Shown here piece by piece: positions 1 to 7,180 of a stretch of 11,542 nt of DNA (within the stretch, counting starts at the first letter, position 1; each line of letters starts with the position of its first letter). Below the pieces are notes generated by a model. The model had not been told where the DNA came from, did not search any database, and saw only the letters and a list, made by a program, of their open reading frames with translations. The stretch is from Alphaproteobacteria bacterium UBA6189 (GTDB lineage Bacteria; Pseudomonadota; Alphaproteobacteria; Rickettsiales; UBA3002). Location: assembly GCA_002422745.1 (NCBI GenBank), contig DITH01000189.1, positions 1 to 11,542 of the forward strand. Direction: 5' to 3'. The position numbers and the translations under genes were made by a program.

Positions 1-1
1 G

Positions 2-286
2 ATCGGCTCGAACGACCTGACGCAACTGGTGCTCGGCGTGGACCGGGACTCGGGCATCCTGGCCGACCTGTTCGACGAGCGGGACGAGGCGGTGAAATGG
101 ATGATCGTGGAAGCCATCCGGAAAGCGCATGCCGCCGGCATCAAGATCGGCATCTGCGGCCAGGCACCCTCGAACTACCCGGAGTTCGCGGCATTCCTGG
201 TTAACCAGGGCATCGATTCGATCTCGCTCAATCCCGACAGTTTCGTGCGCACGGCGAAGCGGATCGCAGTTGCTGAGGCTGCTTGA
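2..286 (+). CDS. ppsA: Phosphoenolpyruvate synthase, C-terminal end (partial)
   Basis: This is the last 94 codons of an open frame that enters from the left edge; the true start lies outside the window. PEP synthase makes phosphoenolpyruvate from pyruvate, ATP and water in the cytoplasm, a gluconeogenic step. What is seen is the end of the C-terminal PEP-binding barrel: an IGSNDLTQLVLGVDRDSG stretch, then the GICGQ motif carrying the catalytic cysteine proton donor of the PEP-utilising family, then GIDSISLNPDS, which closely matches the end of PpsA. The frame ends in TGA at 284-286. It converges on the minus-strand series ending at 384. The subfamily (PpsA rather than PpdK or enzyme I) rests on the GICGQ-PS-FAAFLV-GIDS-SLNPD pattern, which fits PpsA best. 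Confidence 0.93.
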   Translation: MGSNDLTQLVLGVDRDSGILADLFDERDEAVKWMIVEAIRKAHAAGIKIGICGQAPSNYPEFAAFLVNQGIDSISLNPDSFVRTAKRIAVAEAA

Positions 287-383
287 GGAGCGCCGTGGTG
301 ACCTTCCAACGCTGACTGGTCCTCAAAGGGCGGTGCTGGTTTCGCATTCGCCAACGGAGCGGCCGCTCGGCTCGTCCACCGGT

Positions 384-1088
384 CTAGTCGCCGAAAATTT
401 GGGGATTGCGCTCTATGAAGCGCCTTGCCCAGCTGTCGACGTAGGAAGCCCGGGTCTTTCGCAGGTATCGCCAGCCCGCCACGCTGATCATCGCCGCACC
501 GACCATATTGACGATCAGATCGTGCATCGTGTCCGTCAAACCAGAGGGGTCGCCCGGCGTCGGCTTTTGCATCGTCATCCCGAATGTCTGGTCCATGGCA
601 AACTCGAAGATCTCCCAGAGCCCGCCGATGCCGAGCGCGAAGAAGAAGGCGAAAAGCGCCACGAACGAGGGCCGCATGTGGAGATCCACCCTCCGGTCTT
701 CATTCAGCATGTAGACGATCATGAAACCGAAGATGCCGAGGAGGAGTCCCGCGGTGGCGTGAAGCGCCAGGTCCCACCACCAGATGCGCTCGTAATAATC
801 CCGCACCTCCCCCAGGAACAGCGTGGCGAAGACGAAGAGCACGACGAAGATCTGGATCTCGGACGGGATCCGGATTGGCAGGCGACGGCGCAGGATTACC
901 GGCAAGAGCGTGGCGGTCATGATGCCGGTGACGAGGAACAGGTGAAGCCACTGCTGGCGGATGACCAGCGCCACGACCTCGGTCGCCATCAACAACTGCA
1001 CAACCAAGAGAATCAGGAGATGCGCACGACGCGCAGCGGCGTTGGAAGCGGGCTGGCTGCGGGTCATCGACATATGTTCTTGCGTCAC
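384..1088 (-). CDS. DUF2238 (YjdF-like) multi-pass membrane protein
   Basis: A 234-aa integral membrane protein of unknown function. Six hydrophobic segments are visible at roughly residues 23-43, 48-66, 76-93, 106-127, 141-160 and 188-206. The recognisable family pattern is WWWDLALHATAG (about 103-114), GGLWEIFEF (155-163) and DTMHDLIVN (186-194), which places Asp, His and Glu residues in or next to the membrane as in the DUF2238/YjdF family. The start is uncertain: the longest frame begins with GTG at 1086-1088, but ATG codons at 1071-1073 and 1065-1067 are equally possible and none has a strong Shine-Dalgarno sequence. It lies 49 nt downstream of the Usp gene ending at 1138, on the same strand, so co-transcription is likely. 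Strongly GC-rich like that neighbour. No enzymatic role is claimed. Confidence 0.8.
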   Translation of the reverse strand: MTQEHMSMTRSQPASNAAARRAHLLILLVVQLLMATEVVALVIRQQWLHLFLVTGIMTATLLPVILRRRLPIRIPSEIQIFVVLFVFATLFLGEVRDYYERIWWWDLALHATAGLLLGIFGFMIVYMLNEDRRVDLHMRPSFVALFAFFFALGIGGLWEIFEFAMDQTFGMTMQKPTPGDPSGLTDTMHDLIVNMVGAAMISVAGWRYLRKTRASYVDSWARRFIERNPQIFGD

Positions 1089-1137
1089 CGGGGCGATATC
1101 AAGCGCGTGCCAAAGGCCGCTCGGACCGAGCCACGCC

Positions 1138-1971
1138 CTAAGCTCTTCTTACCAGGAGGATATCGCAGTCGAGGCACGCCAGCAGCGTGCGTGCCGTGCT
1201 CCCGATCAAAGTTCCGACGATGCCCGAACGTCCATGCGTCCCAAGCACAGCGAGGTCGGCCCCGCTCGACTGCACATGGTCACGCACCACGGCGCAGATG
1301 TCGCCATAGTCAACGTTGATCTCCAGACGTTCGCGCACGCCGGCAGGCACGTTGATCCGCTGCAGGAACTCGCCGAGTTCGGTAGCGATCTCGACCTGCC
1401 GGATCGCGGCGGGCTCCTCCTTCCCCCGAAGGCCTTCGAGACTGACTTTATAGGCGTGCACGAGCGTGAACCGCGCATTCGAAAACAAGGCGCCTGCGGT
1501 TTCCAGGGCGGCTTGGGCGCAGTCGGAAAAATCCGTGGCGACCATAATCTGTTCGTAGTCGGCCCGCGGCTGGTGCTTGACGACGAGTATGGGAGAACTG
1601 GCGTGCCGCACCACGCGCTCGACGGTAGTGCCGACCAGGAAGTCGCCGAGTTCGTCTCGCTGCGACAGGCCGGTGACGATGAGGTCCGCCGCAACTTCGG
1701 ATGCCGCTTGGACAATTGCATCGGCGACATCTCCGCTGGCGATGCGGACTTCGACATCGATCGACCCCTCGCCGACCTCCTCTCGAAGCCTGGTTTCGAG
1801 GCGCGCCTGCTCGAGGCTCTCGTCGCCGGCGCCGTTGTCGCTGGGCGTCAGTCGAACGTGCAGCAGGATCAAGCGGGCGTCCCAGCGCTGCGCCAGACGC
1901 ACGGCGCGGTCGCGTGCGCGATCACAGCGCCCGCTGAAGTCCGTGGGAAAGAGAATGGCGCGAGCGGTCAT
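1138..1971 (-). CDS. Tandem-domain universal stress protein (UspA family)
   Basis: A 277-aa cytoplasmic protein made of two Usp (adenine-nucleotide alpha-hydrolase-like) domains, about residues 1-131 and 140-277; each opens with the usual strand and Asp (ILFPTDFS, IMVATDFS). Domain 2 has a complete ATP-binding motif G-x2-G-x9-G-S (G244, G247, G257, S258). In domain 1 the second glycine is replaced (G101-x2-Q104-x9-G114-T115), so only domain 2 is predicted to bind ATP normally. Usp proteins help cells survive starvation, oxygen limitation and other stress, usually as nucleotide-dependent modulators. It starts with ATG at 1969-1971 without a clear ribosome binding site. The gap to the ATPase gene on the right is 157 nt, so it may have its own promoter or be a distal part of that operon. 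It is more GC-rich than the ATPase/Usp block. Confidence 0.9.
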   Translation of the reverse strand: MTARAILFPTDFSGRCDRARDRAVRLAQRWDARLILLHVRLTPSDNGAGDESLEQARLETRLREEVGEGSIDVEVRIASGDVADAIVQAASEVAADLIVTGLSQRDELGDFLVGTTVERVVRHASSPILVVKHQPRADYEQIMVATDFSDCAQAALETAGALFSNARFTLVHAYKVSLEGLRGKEEPAAIRQVEIATELGEFLQRINVPAGVRERLEINVDYGDICAVVRDHVQSSGADLAVLGTHGRSGIVGTLIGSTARTLLACLDCDILLVRRA

Positions 1972-2062
1972 TGCTGATCGAGTGTCGATGACGGGAATGA
2001 TCGATGCTGAATCACGCGCTGATCATCGCCCCGGATCGGGTGCCGCGCAATGCAGATCGACC

Positions 2063-2090
2063 TGGCGCGCAGCGTCGGGCGCGCGCGCCA
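2063..2090 (-). terminator. GC-rich inverted repeat downstream of the ATPase gene, possible terminator or attenuator hairpin
   Basis: Arms TGGCGCGC (2063-2070) and GCGCGCCA (2083-2090) are perfectly complementary around a 12-nt loop, 38 nt past the ATPase stop codon. No T-tract follows on the minus strand, so this is not a standard intrinsic terminator. It could limit read-through or protect the upstream mRNA 3' end. Such GC-rich repeats also arise by chance in GC-rich DNA. Confidence 0.3.
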
Positions 2091-2128
2091 TCTTCGCGGT
2101 TCGCCCCATGTGCTTAGCTCGTTCCTGG

Positions 2129-4861
2129 TCAGCTCTGGCCTTTTTCGACCGACTGCGCCCTCGGCAATCTGAGCCTCAACTGCTTTTCGATTTCCAGGAT
2201 GGCAAAAAATGCCGCTCCCAGCGCGACGATAAGGATACCATCGGCCAGGGCGACGTCGCTCGTGCCGAAAATCTGCTGCAACGGCGGCCAATAGGTTATC
2301 GCAAATTGCGCACCGGTGATGGCGATGACCGTGACCCAGACGGTGCGAGTGCCGCGAACGGCCTGCCAGGTCAGTGACGTTCCGTAGATGTTGCGGATGA
2401 AGAACAGGTGGAAGATTTCCATCACCACCAGCGTATTCACCGCCAGTGTGCGTGCCAATTCCACGCTGTAGCCGCGATCAATCGCGTAGGTGAAAATGCC
2501 ATACACACCGCAGAGGAAAAGCACAGACACCAGCACGATATGCCAGACCAACTCGCCAGTGAGTAACGGCTCATGGCGCGGTCGCGGTGGGCGTCGCATA
2601 GTGTTTTCTTCGGTTGGCTCAAACGCCAGCGCAATGCCGAGCGTCACGGCGGTAATCAGGTTGATCCACAAAATCTGAATCGGCGTGACGGGCAACGTCA
2701 AACCCATGAGTAGCGCAATAATAATCACCATCGCTTCCCCGGCGTTGGTGGGCAGCGTCCAGCTGATGACCTTCTGGATATTGTCATACACGGTGCGGCC
2801 TTCGCGCACGGCGGCGGCAATGGAAGCGAAATTATCATCGGCCAGCACCAGCTCGGCAGCTTCCTTGGCAGCTTCCGAACCTTTGAGCCCCATCGCAATG
2901 CCTGCGTCAGCGCGTTTGAGTGCGGGAGCGTCGTTCACCCCGTCACCCGTCATGGCCACCGTCATGCCATGCGATTGCAGCGCCATAACAAGGCGTAATT
3001 TATGCTCCGGGCTGGTTCTGGCGAAAATATCGCAATCCAGAACCACATTCTTCAATGCTGCATCATCCATGCCGTCGAGATCGGCTCCGGTGAGCACTTT
3101 GTCAGAGTTTTGCAGGCCGATTTGTTTACCAATCGCAGCGGCGGTTTTCGCATGGTCGCCGGTAATCATTTTTACGCGAATCCCTGCGCTATGACATTCC
3201 GCCACTGCTGCAATCGCTTCCGCACGCGGTGGGTCAATCATCCCCACCATGCCCAGCAATGTGAGTGTGCCTTCCACTTCGCGGTGCTGTAACACGGTAT
3301 GTTCGGGCTTTACCGATTGCACCGCAAAAGCCAGCACGCGCTGGCCGAGTGCCGCGATGGATTCCGCCTTTTCGTTCCAGTAGGCACTATTCAGGGATTC
3401 CGTTTTACCGTCAACGCTGCGCTGATCTTTGCACATGGAAAGAATCCGCTCCGGCGCACCTTTCACAAATACAAACGCATGGCGCTCGTGGTCGTGATTC
3501 AGCGTGGCCATGAAGCGGTGCTTGGCATCAAAGGGGATTGCATCCGTGCGCGTCCATGCCGCTTGCTCTTTGCGTCCATCCACATTCATTTTTCCAGCGA
3601 ATGCGAGCAGTGCGCCTTCCATCGGATCGCCTTCCACATGCCATACGCCGTCATGCTCGCGAAGCGCCGCATCGTTACAGAGTGCCGCCGCACGGGCGAG
3701 TTCCTCCAACACGCCATGCTCAGAAGGCGCAACCTGCGCGTTATGAAGCGTGAGCAGACCTTTTGGCTCATAGCCGGTGCCTTCCAGCGCGAACAGGTGC
3801 TGGTGCGTCAGCACCGAAGCTACCATCATTTCATTGCGGGTCAGCGTACCTGTTTTATCGGTGCAAATGACGGATACCGATCCCAGTGTTTCAATCGCCG
3901 GCAAGCGGCGCACAATCGCGTTACGCCTCGCCATTGCCTGGACGCCGATCGCCAGCGTAATGGTAAGCACGGCTGGCAAGCCTTCGGGGATGGCGGCAAC
4001 CGAAAGCCCTACGACTGCCATAAACATTTCCGTAAAGTCGTAATGCTCCACGAAATAACCGAAGGCGAGCAATATCGCCGCAATGATCAGAATCAGGATG
4101 GTCAGCCATTTTGAAAACACGCCCATTTGCTGAACCAGTGGCGTGGTCAGCATCTCTACTTCCGACAGCAACCCACTGATACGCCCGATTTCGGTGCTAC
4201 CTCCCGTGGCCACCACCACGCCTTTGCACTGACCCGATGTCACCAGCGTGCCAGAAAACGCCATGCAGGAGCGGTCGCCGAGTGGGGCATCTTCGGCAAC
4301 TGGCTCGATATGTTTTTCGACAGGGACAGATTCACCCGTCAGGATCGCTTCCTGCACGCTCATCCCATGTGCGGTGAGCAGGCGTAGATCGGCAGGCACT
4401 TTATCGCCAGCCTCCAGCAGCACAATATCACCGGGAACAAGCTGATCGCCTTCAATACTGATGCGCTCACCGCCGCGAATGACATTGGCATGAGGGGCGA
4501 GCATATGGCGGATGGCATCCATTGCCTTTTCCGCCTTGCCTTCCTGAATGTATCCGATGATGGCATTGGCTACCACCACCGCCAGAATCACGCCCGTATC
4601 AATCCAGTGGTCGAGTGCCGCCGTCACCAAGGCACAGCCGAGCAGCACATAAATCAGGATATTGTGAAATTGCAGCAGGAAGCGCATGAACGCGCTGCGC
4701 TTTGCCGCTTCGGGAAGGCGGTTTGCACCGTAGGTTTCAAGACGAAGTTTTGCCTCTGCTTCGCTTAGGCCTGTGGCAGCAGTTTGCAGCTTCTCAAGTG
4801 AAGCCTCCGTAGATATATTATGCCATGCGACCTGAATCCCTTCCGGTTTTGCTTTCTGCAT
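2129..4861 (-). CDS. Cation-transporting P-type ATPase (P2-type, PMA1/Mna-like)
   Basis: A complete 910-aa P-type ATPase of the inner membrane that pumps a cation at the expense of ATP through a phospho-aspartate intermediate. In order: N-terminal cation-ATPase domain (1-60), M1-M2 (about 62-105), actuator loop with TGES (175-178), M3-M4 with PEGLP (292-296), phosphorylation motif DKTGTLT with Asp335, nucleotide-binding KGAPE (467-471), hinge TGDGVND (638-644), M5-M6 (705-750) and four more membrane segments to residue ~890. Compared with SERCA, the cation-ligand equivalents E293 (M4), N706 and E709 (M5), N734 and T737 (M6) are kept, but the M6 aspartate shared by both calcium sites is alanine (A738). 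That fits the cd02080-type group of putative Na+/Ca2+ pumps better than true calcium ATPases, so the ion is left open. ATG at 4859-4861 has a GGAAGG Shine-Dalgarno 8 nt upstream. It lies 19 nt after a Usp gene: third gene of the operon. Confidence 0.93.
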   Translation of the reverse strand: MQKAKPEGIQVAWHNISTEASLEKLQTAATGLSEAEAKLRLETYGANRLPEAAKRSAFMRFLLQFHNILIYVLLGCALVTAALDHWIDTGVILAVVVANAIIGYIQEGKAEKAMDAIRHMLAPHANVIRGGERISIEGDQLVPGDIVLLEAGDKVPADLRLLTAHGMSVQEAILTGESVPVEKHIEPVAEDAPLGDRSCMAFSGTLVTSGQCKGVVVATGGSTEIGRISGLLSEVEMLTTPLVQQMGVFSKWLTILILIIAAILLAFGYFVEHYDFTEMFMAVVGLSVAAIPEGLPAVLTITLAIGVQAMARRNAIVRRLPAIETLGSVSVICTDKTGTLTRNEMMVASVLTHQHLFALEGTGYEPKGLLTLHNAQVAPSEHGVLEELARAAALCNDAALREHDGVWHVEGDPMEGALLAFAGKMNVDGRKEQAAWTRTDAIPFDAKHRFMATLNHDHERHAFVFVKGAPERILSMCKDQRSVDGKTESLNSAYWNEKAESIAALGQRVLAFAVQSVKPEHTVLQHREVEGTLTLLGMVGMIDPPRAEAIAAVAECHSAGIRVKMITGDHAKTAAAIGKQIGLQNSDKVLTGADLDGMDDAALKNVVLDCDIFARTSPEHKLRLVMALQSHGMTVAMTGDGVNDAPALKRADAGIAMGLKGSEAAKEAAELVLADDNFASIAAAVREGRTVYDNIQKVISWTLPTNAGEAMVIIIALLMGLTLPVTPIQILWINLITAVTLGIALAFEPTEENTMRRPPRPRHEPLLTGELVWHIVLVSVLFLCGVYGIFTYAIDRGYSVELARTLAVNTLVVMEIFHLFFIRNIYGTSLTWQAVRGTRTVWVTVIAITGAQFAITYWPPLQQIFGTSDVALADGILIVALGAAFFAILEIEKQLRLRLPRAQSVEKGQS

Positions 4862-4880
4862 TCTTATTACCTTCCATTAT

Positions 4881-5819
4881 TTAATATGGCTTCACCGGAG
4901 AGATGAAGCCGTTAGGCTTGAGAGCCAGCAAGGAGCATCCCAGTTTTTGTACTATATTTTCAGCCGTATTGCCCATGATAAAGCCATGAATGCCAGTGCG
5001 CGCCACCGTTCCCATGACCAGAATATCGATCTCCCGATCTGCCACATATTTCGGAATCATCTGATCGGCGCGGCCACGCACATGATGCACCTGCAATTTC
5101 CCCTGAATTCCTGATTTCTTTACTATGCTTTCCAGCCCGGCGCGATGCTCGCTTTGTGCGGCGTGTGCCGTTCGGATCAATTCATCGTCGGATACTTTAA
5201 TCCACACATTCCCCCGCAGATATTCCTCGAATTCATAATCCCAGCAGGAAATGATATTCAATTCACCGCTGCATGTATCGGCGAGAGAGCGGGAAAGCTC
5301 CAGCAGCCGCAGTGAAAGATCGTGTCCTTCAGGAGCCATGCTGTGCGGATCAATCGCTACGGCAATTTTCATTTCGCCCCGATGTCGGCTGATTGGACGA
5401 GTGAGCCATACAGGGCATGGACACTTACGCAGTAATTCCATATCCATTGCTTTGAAGCCTTTGCCGCTTTCCTTCGGTTCAGCTTCTTTAATCACCAGGT
5501 CATGTGCATCTTTCAGTACATGGCGAATGATGCGAACCGAGGGCATATCCCCACTTTCCACCTCAACCTGCACAGGCACGTCCGCTTCGCTGACCTTCAC
5601 CACTTCTCGGGTTGCCCTAATCGATGTTTCGAGTTGCTCTTTGAGTGAGGCTTCATATTTGCTCTTGTAATTCGCCATTTCCTTGGGAAATTCAGGACAA
5701 ACCACCAATGCTTTGAGGGCGGCGTTATTGTTACGCGCAAGACTAAGCGCTTGTGTGAGAGCTTCGGTTTCGTCCGTCACGCCGTGGCTGACAAATAAAA
5801 TATTGTGGAATTTCTGCAT
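4881..5819 (-). CDS. UspE-like tandem universal stress protein
   Basis: A 312-aa protein of two Usp domains (about 1-142 and 149-302). The C-terminal signature, MGTVARTG followed by IMGNTAENIV (269-290), is the UspE-type variant: G270-x2-A273-x9-G283-N284, in which the canonical second glycine and final Ser/Thr are replaced. The N-terminal domain lacks the nucleotide-binding glycines altogether (around 107-130 it reads KEAEPKESG). UspE-class proteins act in stress survival, motility and aggregation in enterobacteria, and binding of ligands other than ATP has been reported for the class; the role here is inferred only from similarity. ATG at 5817-5819 is preceded by CGGAGGA at 5823-5829, only 3 nt away but still a strong site. 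It sits 15 nt after the upstream Usp and 19 nt before the ATPase, as the middle gene of the operon. Confidence 0.9.
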   Translation of the reverse strand: MQKFHNILFVSHGVTDETEALTQALSLARNNNAALKALVVCPEFPKEMANYKSKYEASLKEQLETSIRATREVVKVSEADVPVQVEVESGDMPSVRIIRHVLKDAHDLVIKEAEPKESGKGFKAMDMELLRKCPCPVWLTRPISRHRGEMKIAVAIDPHSMAPEGHDLSLRLLELSRSLADTCSGELNIISCWDYEFEEYLRGNVWIKVSDDELIRTAHAAQSEHRAGLESIVKKSGIQGKLQVHHVRGRADQMIPKYVADREIDILVMGTVARTGIHGFIMGNTAENIVQKLGCSLLALKPNGFISPVKPY

Positions 5820-5834
5820 AAGTCCTCCGGGTTG

Positions 5835-6704
5835 TTAATGCGCCAGCATCAGGTTGCAGATGCGCGAGTTAAGGAAATGGCGGGTGAACCCACCTAGCAC
5901 CATTTCACGTAAACGTGAATGCGAGTATGCACCCATCACCATGAGGTCGGCTTTTTGCTCGGTATAATACTGTTCAAGTGCAGCGGCAGGGCTTTTCACA
6001 TTGCTGATAGTGTGGAGATGTGCATTGACGCCGTGTCGTTTGAGGTTGGCAGTCAGTTTTTTGAGTTCAGACGGCGATACCGTTTCTTCCCCTTCATCCA
6101 CGCGGACAACCAACACTTTGCCGGCTTTCTTGAGCAGCGGTAGCGCCAGCCATTGCGCCCGAATGGCCTGCGGCGTGAATTTCCACGCCAACACGATGGT
6201 GCATTCGCTTATATCCTTGCCCTGGGGTGAGGAGCGCACCAGCACAAGCGGCCTGCCGGTGGCAAACAGCGCCCCCGTGATCACGTCATCGAGGATCGAG
6301 GTGCTTAAGTCGTAGCTCGCAATGGTAAGGTCGTGGTAGCCGCACTCATCGCGAATCTGCGATGCTGTCTCACCGAATAACTCCATGGATTCCTGCCATT
6401 TTAGGCGACGCCCGGAAACAATTTTTTCCTTGCTCAGCGCAAACCATTGCTGCACGTGTCTGGCGCGTTTGGAAAACTGCTCCTGATAGAATTTTTCGGC
6501 TAGTTCTTGAGAGGCAACATATCCTTGCTTGCTATACATTTCACCGATCTTGGTGCTCTGCTCATCCTCAAGCAAAAGCAGAGATTTAGTAGTGAAACTG
6601 CATTCCGCTTCGGCATCAAACGCTTCGGCGAGTAAAGCTCCGAAAATAAGGGCCGGCAGCTGATCGCCATGGCTGGAAAGCGGGATAAAAATGGACTTGT
6701 ACAT
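5835..6704 (-). CDS. Universal stress protein, first gene of the Usp-Usp-ATPase operon
   Basis: A 289-aa protein with a clear C-terminal Usp domain (about 165-289) and a divergent N-terminal half likely to be a second, degenerate Usp fold (begins SIFIPLSSHGDQ and ends PLVLVR near 157). The C-terminal motif is MGAYSHSRLREMVLGGFTRH (257-276), i.e. G258-x2-S261-x9-G271-G272, a variant common in proteobacterial Usp proteins. ATG at 6702-6704 has a strong GAGGAG Shine-Dalgarno at 6710-6715 with a 5-nt spacer. It is promoter-proximal: upstream lie a leader hairpin, a palindrome, a -10 hexamer and an FNR-like box, which suggests induction when oxygen falls. Its function in the cell is inferred from the family only. 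Confidence 0.88.
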   Translation of the reverse strand: MYKSIFIPLSSHGDQLPALIFGALLAEAFDAEAECSFTTKSLLLLEDEQSTKIGEMYSKQGYVASQELAEKFYQEQFSKRARHVQQWFALSKEKIVSGRRLKWQESMELFGETASQIRDECGYHDLTIASYDLSTSILDDVITGALFATGRPLVLVRSSPQGKDISECTIVLAWKFTPQAIRAQWLALPLLKKAGKVLVVRVDEGEETVSPSELKKLTANLKRHGVNAHLHTISNVKSPAAALEQYYTEQKADLMVMGAYSHSRLREMVLGGFTRHFLNSRICNLMLAH

Positions 6705-6720
6705 AGTATCTCCTCAAATA

Positions 6721-6736
6721 TGTTCTTTGCAGAACA
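6721..6736 (-). promoter_or_regulatory. Leader hairpin with GNRA tetraloop ahead of the first Usp gene
   Basis: Read on the minus strand this is TGTTCT, loop GCAA, AGAACA: a perfect 6-bp stem closed by a GNRA-class tetraloop. It lies inside the predicted 5' leader and ends 5 nt before the GAGGAG ribosome binding site of the gene starting at 6704. It could stabilise the mRNA or tune translation; as DNA it could instead be an operator with TGTTCT/AGAACA half-sites. Confidence 0.5.
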
Positions 6737-6750
6737 ATTGTCGCTTGCTG

Positions 6751-6770
6751 TATTCAAGCATGCTTGAATA
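6751..6770. promoter_or_regulatory. Perfect 20-bp palindrome, likely operator
   Basis: TATTCAAGCATGCTTGAATA is identical to its reverse complement over all 20 bases. It overlaps four bases of the predicted -10 hexamer of the minus-strand operon, and its centre (6760.5) falls on the predicted start site. That position is typical of a repressor site. No specific regulator is recognised; the divergent HTH protein at 6811 is a candidate. Confidence 0.6.
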
Positions 6771-6772
6771 TA
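6767..6772 (-). promoter_or_regulatory. Predicted -10 hexamer (TATATT) of the Usp-Usp-ATPase operon
   Basis: The minus strand reads TATATT, one mismatch from TATAAT. A start site 7 nt downstream (about 6760) puts the centre of the FNR-like box at about -40.5 to -41.5, the spacing of class II FNR/CRP-activated promoters, which need no -35 element. The leader would be about 56 nt. Confidence 0.55.
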
Positions 6773-6793
6773 ACTAGATATAATTAACCCTCC

Positions 6794-6807
6794 TTGAGTT
6801 AAATCAA
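6794..6807. promoter_or_regulatory. FNR/Anr/FixK-type binding site
   Basis: TTGAG-TTAA-ATCAA matches the FNR-family consensus TTGAT-N4-ATCAA at 9 of 10 defined positions. Centre at 6800.5. For the minus-strand operon it has class II geometry relative to the TATATT hexamer. For the divergent HTH gene it ends only 3 nt before the ATG, where bound protein would block rather than activate transcription. The inferred regulator is an oxygen- or redox-responsive Crp/Fnr protein. Confidence 0.6.
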
Positions 6808-6810
6808 TCG

Positions 6811-7017
6811 ATGTTAAGCGTCCCATTATTAACCACTCAAGAGGTGGCAGAATTACTGAAAGTTAGTGAGGCCACGGTTCGCAGCTGGATTAAACATCAG
6901 GAACTGCGTGCCGTTAAGTTCGAGCGTGAGTTCCGTATTGCCAGGGTCGATCTTCAAAACTTTGTTGAGGCACGCATGACGACAGTGAAACCCGACGATC
7001 GCGCGCCCTCAACCTAG
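6811..7017 (+). CDS. Small MerR/excisionase-type helix-turn-helix DNA-binding protein
   Basis: A 68-aa protein that is almost entirely an HTH_17/excisionase-family domain: LLTTQEVAELLKVSEATVRSW (6-26) is the helix-turn-helix, followed by a beta-wing (LRAVKFEREFRIARVDL, about 32-48) and a final helix (QNFVEAR). It lacks the long MerR coiled coil and effector domain. It is transcribed divergently from the Usp/ATPase operon and shares its 106-nt control region, so it may be a local regulator binding the palindrome at 6751-6770; it is not next to an intact integrase, which argues against a phage excisionase role. There is no Shine-Dalgarno upstream of ATG 6811 (the preceding bases include CCTCC, the opposite sense), so the mRNA might be leaderless or the true start different. 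It ends in TAG. Confidence 0.78.
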   Translation: MLSVPLLTTQEVAELLKVSEATVRSWIKHQELRAVKFEREFRIARVDLQNFVEARMTTVKPDDRAPST

Positions 7018-7180
7018 TGTGCGTACATTGCCACACGTGGGTGGTGTGAGTCATCCTAAGGGCAAGCGTATGAAAATGATAGTGCTGAGTGAAGCGGGAT
7101 TATCCGGATCTGGGTGGCCTACCGGTCAAACGCGTATAAGACATCAGCCTGTTTGAGAAATCACGTGGGGGTAGGGTCGA

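Noticed and set aside
357..368. Palindrome GAGCGGCCGCTC between ppsA and the DUF2238 gene
   Set aside because: Perfect over 12 bp, but without a T-tract in either direction and in very GC-rich DNA; not enough to call a bidirectional terminator.
129..1319. Long plus-strand open frame of 396 codons
   Set aside because: It overlaps the ppsA end and lies antisense to the DUF2238 and Usp genes. Its translation is Arg/His-rich without any domain, as expected for a shadow frame in GC-rich DNA.
1972..2062. FNR-like box upstream of the Usp gene at 1971
   Set aside because: Several GATC/ATCA-rich words occur, but none has the TTGAT-N4-ATCAA spacing; no promoter could be supported.
3299..4114. Plus-strand open frame of 271 codons inside the ATPase gene
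   Set aside because: Fully antisense to the nucleotide-binding and phosphorylation regions of the ATPase; no recognisable motifs and no ribosome binding site.
7070..7156. Possible 28-codon ORF before the SDR gene
   Set aside because: No ribosome binding site, no similarity I can recognise, and random ORFs of this size are frequent.
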